Shown: positions 31,189-32,326 of the stretch, piece after piece
How positions within the stretch are numbered: the stretch's first letter is position 1
Layout of the letters: every line of letters starts with the position of its first letter
Assembly (NCBI GenBank): GCA_005881495.1
Contig: VBHI01000207.1
Location: 1-32,326, forward strand
DNA: 32,326 nucleotides
Reading direction: 5' to 3'
Source of the DNA: Chloroflexota bacterium
GTDB taxonomy: Bacteria; Chloroflexota; Ktedonobacteria; Ktedonobacterales; Ktedonobacteraceae
Position numbers and translations under genes: made by a program
The notes under the pieces: model-generated
Seen by the model: only the letters and a program-made list of their open reading frames with translations
Told to the model about the DNA's origin: nothing
Databases searched by the model: none

Positions 31189-32326
31189 TCAGTATAAGGT
31201 GGGCAGGCCGTGCTTGATGTAGTCGGGCAGATTAATCTGGTGCTGCAAACGTTCGAAGAATGTCGTATCGTCTACAACGCTCAGAGGGTCTAGATCTAAC
31301 GGCACCAGCACTTGTGATAGCGGAACGCTTGCGGTCGCTTTGAGTTGATCCCGGATAGCTTCCAATCCGGCTATCCCCTGGTCAAGAAATGGCCGTAGTG
31401 TTATTCCCTCCAAATCGGGCTCATCCAATCTCAGGAACCATTGTGGGGCTTGAGCTTCAGGAAATGCACGTACCACAGAGCGTTCCAGGTCACCTGCTAG
31501 CTTTGGTAACTGCTGTAGGCCGTCTCGCAGGCGATCGCTGGCATCATGTAGCGAAAGGGCTTCAATTGCAGGATCGGATGCCTCCTCACCCAGATTCAAA
31601 CTGCGTGCCGCCTGGCCCACCTGCCAGTTCTCCGTCCCTGGTCCAAAGTGCGTCATCAGGTCGGTAGCTCCGAAGCGTGGCACCCCATCGATGATAACAA
31701 GCGTAATATCCGTTTCACGTGCCTGCAAAAGCGCCGCGTAGGGATCACTTTTGTCCGTGGTCACGATGAGCAGATCTGCATGCTTGCCTGGTTCAATGGA
31801 GCCAAGTATTTTATCCCACTGGAGAATTTCAGCCGCCGTGCGTGTTGCCATGCTTAACAACTCACGGTCGGTAAAGAGATCGCCGTTTGCTGCACTGTGG
31901 AGCCGAGCGACTTTGAGTTCGCTCAAGAGGTTCTTGCTTCCCGAGGGGGACCAATCTGCGCCGATGCTTATGCGGACCCCGTTCTCCTTGGCCGCCTTGA
32001 TATCCGCCGTTTTGCCATACAGCAGCAGGTTGCTCAGCGGTGACCAGACCATTGCACCGCCACGTTCCTGTAATGTTTGGAAGTCATCGAGGGTGAGCGC
32101 CAGAGAGTGTATACCCGCTAATGCAGAGGTAATTGCCCAGGTATCATCGGGCAGGTGTAGCGCTGTGAAGTGCGAGCGTGCTTGCTCGTCGGTCCCTTCG
32201 CTCAAGTGTAGCAGCAAACAGGTGCACCGTTGCAAGCGTGCGAAAAACTTTGCACTATCCACGGCCTCCACATCAGCAAGGTGCGTGGTGGCTTCGGGCA
32301 GATCTGCGTCTTCTGTTTGTTCCACG
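31189..32326 (-). CDS. Amidohydrolase-family protein, N-terminus beyond the window
   Basis: The frame is open to the right edge, so only the C-terminal part (about 378 residues) is seen. It fits the cytosine/adenosine deaminase branch of amidohydrolases: LLLHLSEGTDE (metal-binding His), the ALAGIHSLALT strand (next His), MVWSPLSNLLLYG, RISIGADWSPSGSKNLLSEL (the metal-binding Asp), and the terminal SIEPGKHADLLIV barrel-closing segment. The N-terminal HxH ligands lie outside the window. About 170 residues follow the usual end of the fold, longer than typical, with LNLGEEASDPAIEA and related helices. It probably hydrolyses a C-N bond in a cyclic or amine substrate; the substrate is unknown. Confidence 0.8.
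   Translation of the reverse strand, partial: VEQTEDADLPEATTHLADVEAVDSAKFFARLQRCTCLLLHLSEGTDEQARSHFTALHLPDDTWAITSALAGIHSLALTLDDFQTLQERGGAMVWSPLSNLLLYGKTADIKAAKENGVRISIGADWSPSGSKNLLSELKVARLHSAANGDLFTDRELLSMATRTAAEILQWDKILGSIEPGKHADLLIVTTDKSDPYAALLQARETDITLVIIDGVPRFGATDLMTHFGPGTENWQVGQAARSLNLGEEASDPAIEALSLHDASDRLRDGLQQLPKLAGDLERSVVRAFPEAQAPQWFLRLDEPDLEGITLRPFLDQGIAGLEAIRDQLKATASVPLSQVLVPLDLDPLSVVDDTTFFERLQHQINLPDYIKHGLPTLY

Overview
Kind of organism. This is a bacterial chromosome segment of medium GC content. The best fit is a Chloroflexota member, probably class Ktedonobacteria. That placement is an inference from gene style: a giant zinc-ribbon/cyclase/ATPase/TPR regulator, a membrane protein joining bacterial PH domains to a PASTA domain, small helical secreted proteins beside two-component genes, and DoxX-type membrane proteins beside a two-domain multicopper oxidase. 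No rRNA, tRNA or CRISPR array was found by eye.

Layout. Bases 1-165 hold the basic tail of a truncated protein. Bases 330-1656 are bounded by 33-bp inward-facing inverted repeats enclosing one metallo-beta-lactamase-fold gene, a possible transposase-free mobile unit. Next come a membrane-anchored protein of unknown function (1982-3463) and a protein made of almost four 48-residue repeats (3619-4191). A 1332-residue cyclase/AAA/TPR regulator follows (minus strand, 4362-8360), then a DUF402-like gene with methylmalonyl-CoA epimerase, a small secreted protein divergent from a two-component system (10656-13065), and a PH/PASTA membrane protein convergent with the kinase. gyrA (15002-17533) and hisS (18748-20046) are housekeeping genes; between them lies a small two-gene minus-strand operon.

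The block 20041-24754 is the most striking. It holds two DoxX/DoxD-like quinone-type membrane proteins, a tandem universal stress protein, a decayed universal stress protein and a two-domain multicopper oxidase. The oxidase and both DoxX-like genes each have the same promoter layout: four GTGAT-type direct repeats with starts 11, 21 and 11 bp apart, then exactly 10 bp to a -10-like hexamer. This looks like one regulon controlled by a factor that binds direct repeats and overlaps the -35 region, as PhoB/OmpR-family activators do. It is the best candidate here for an undescribed system.

Bases 24777-32326 are all minus strand: a DnaJ-like cysteine-rich protein, an M24 peptidase, an intergenic stretch with a 33-bp direct repeat, a 14-TM-type MFS exporter, a cytidylate-kinase-like protein, a DUF5995-like protein and an amidohydrolase cut by the window edge.

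Transcription ends. Several convergent gene pairs are separated by very long, nearly loopless palindromes (9623-9666, 20945-21000, 24701-24754), probably bidirectional terminators.
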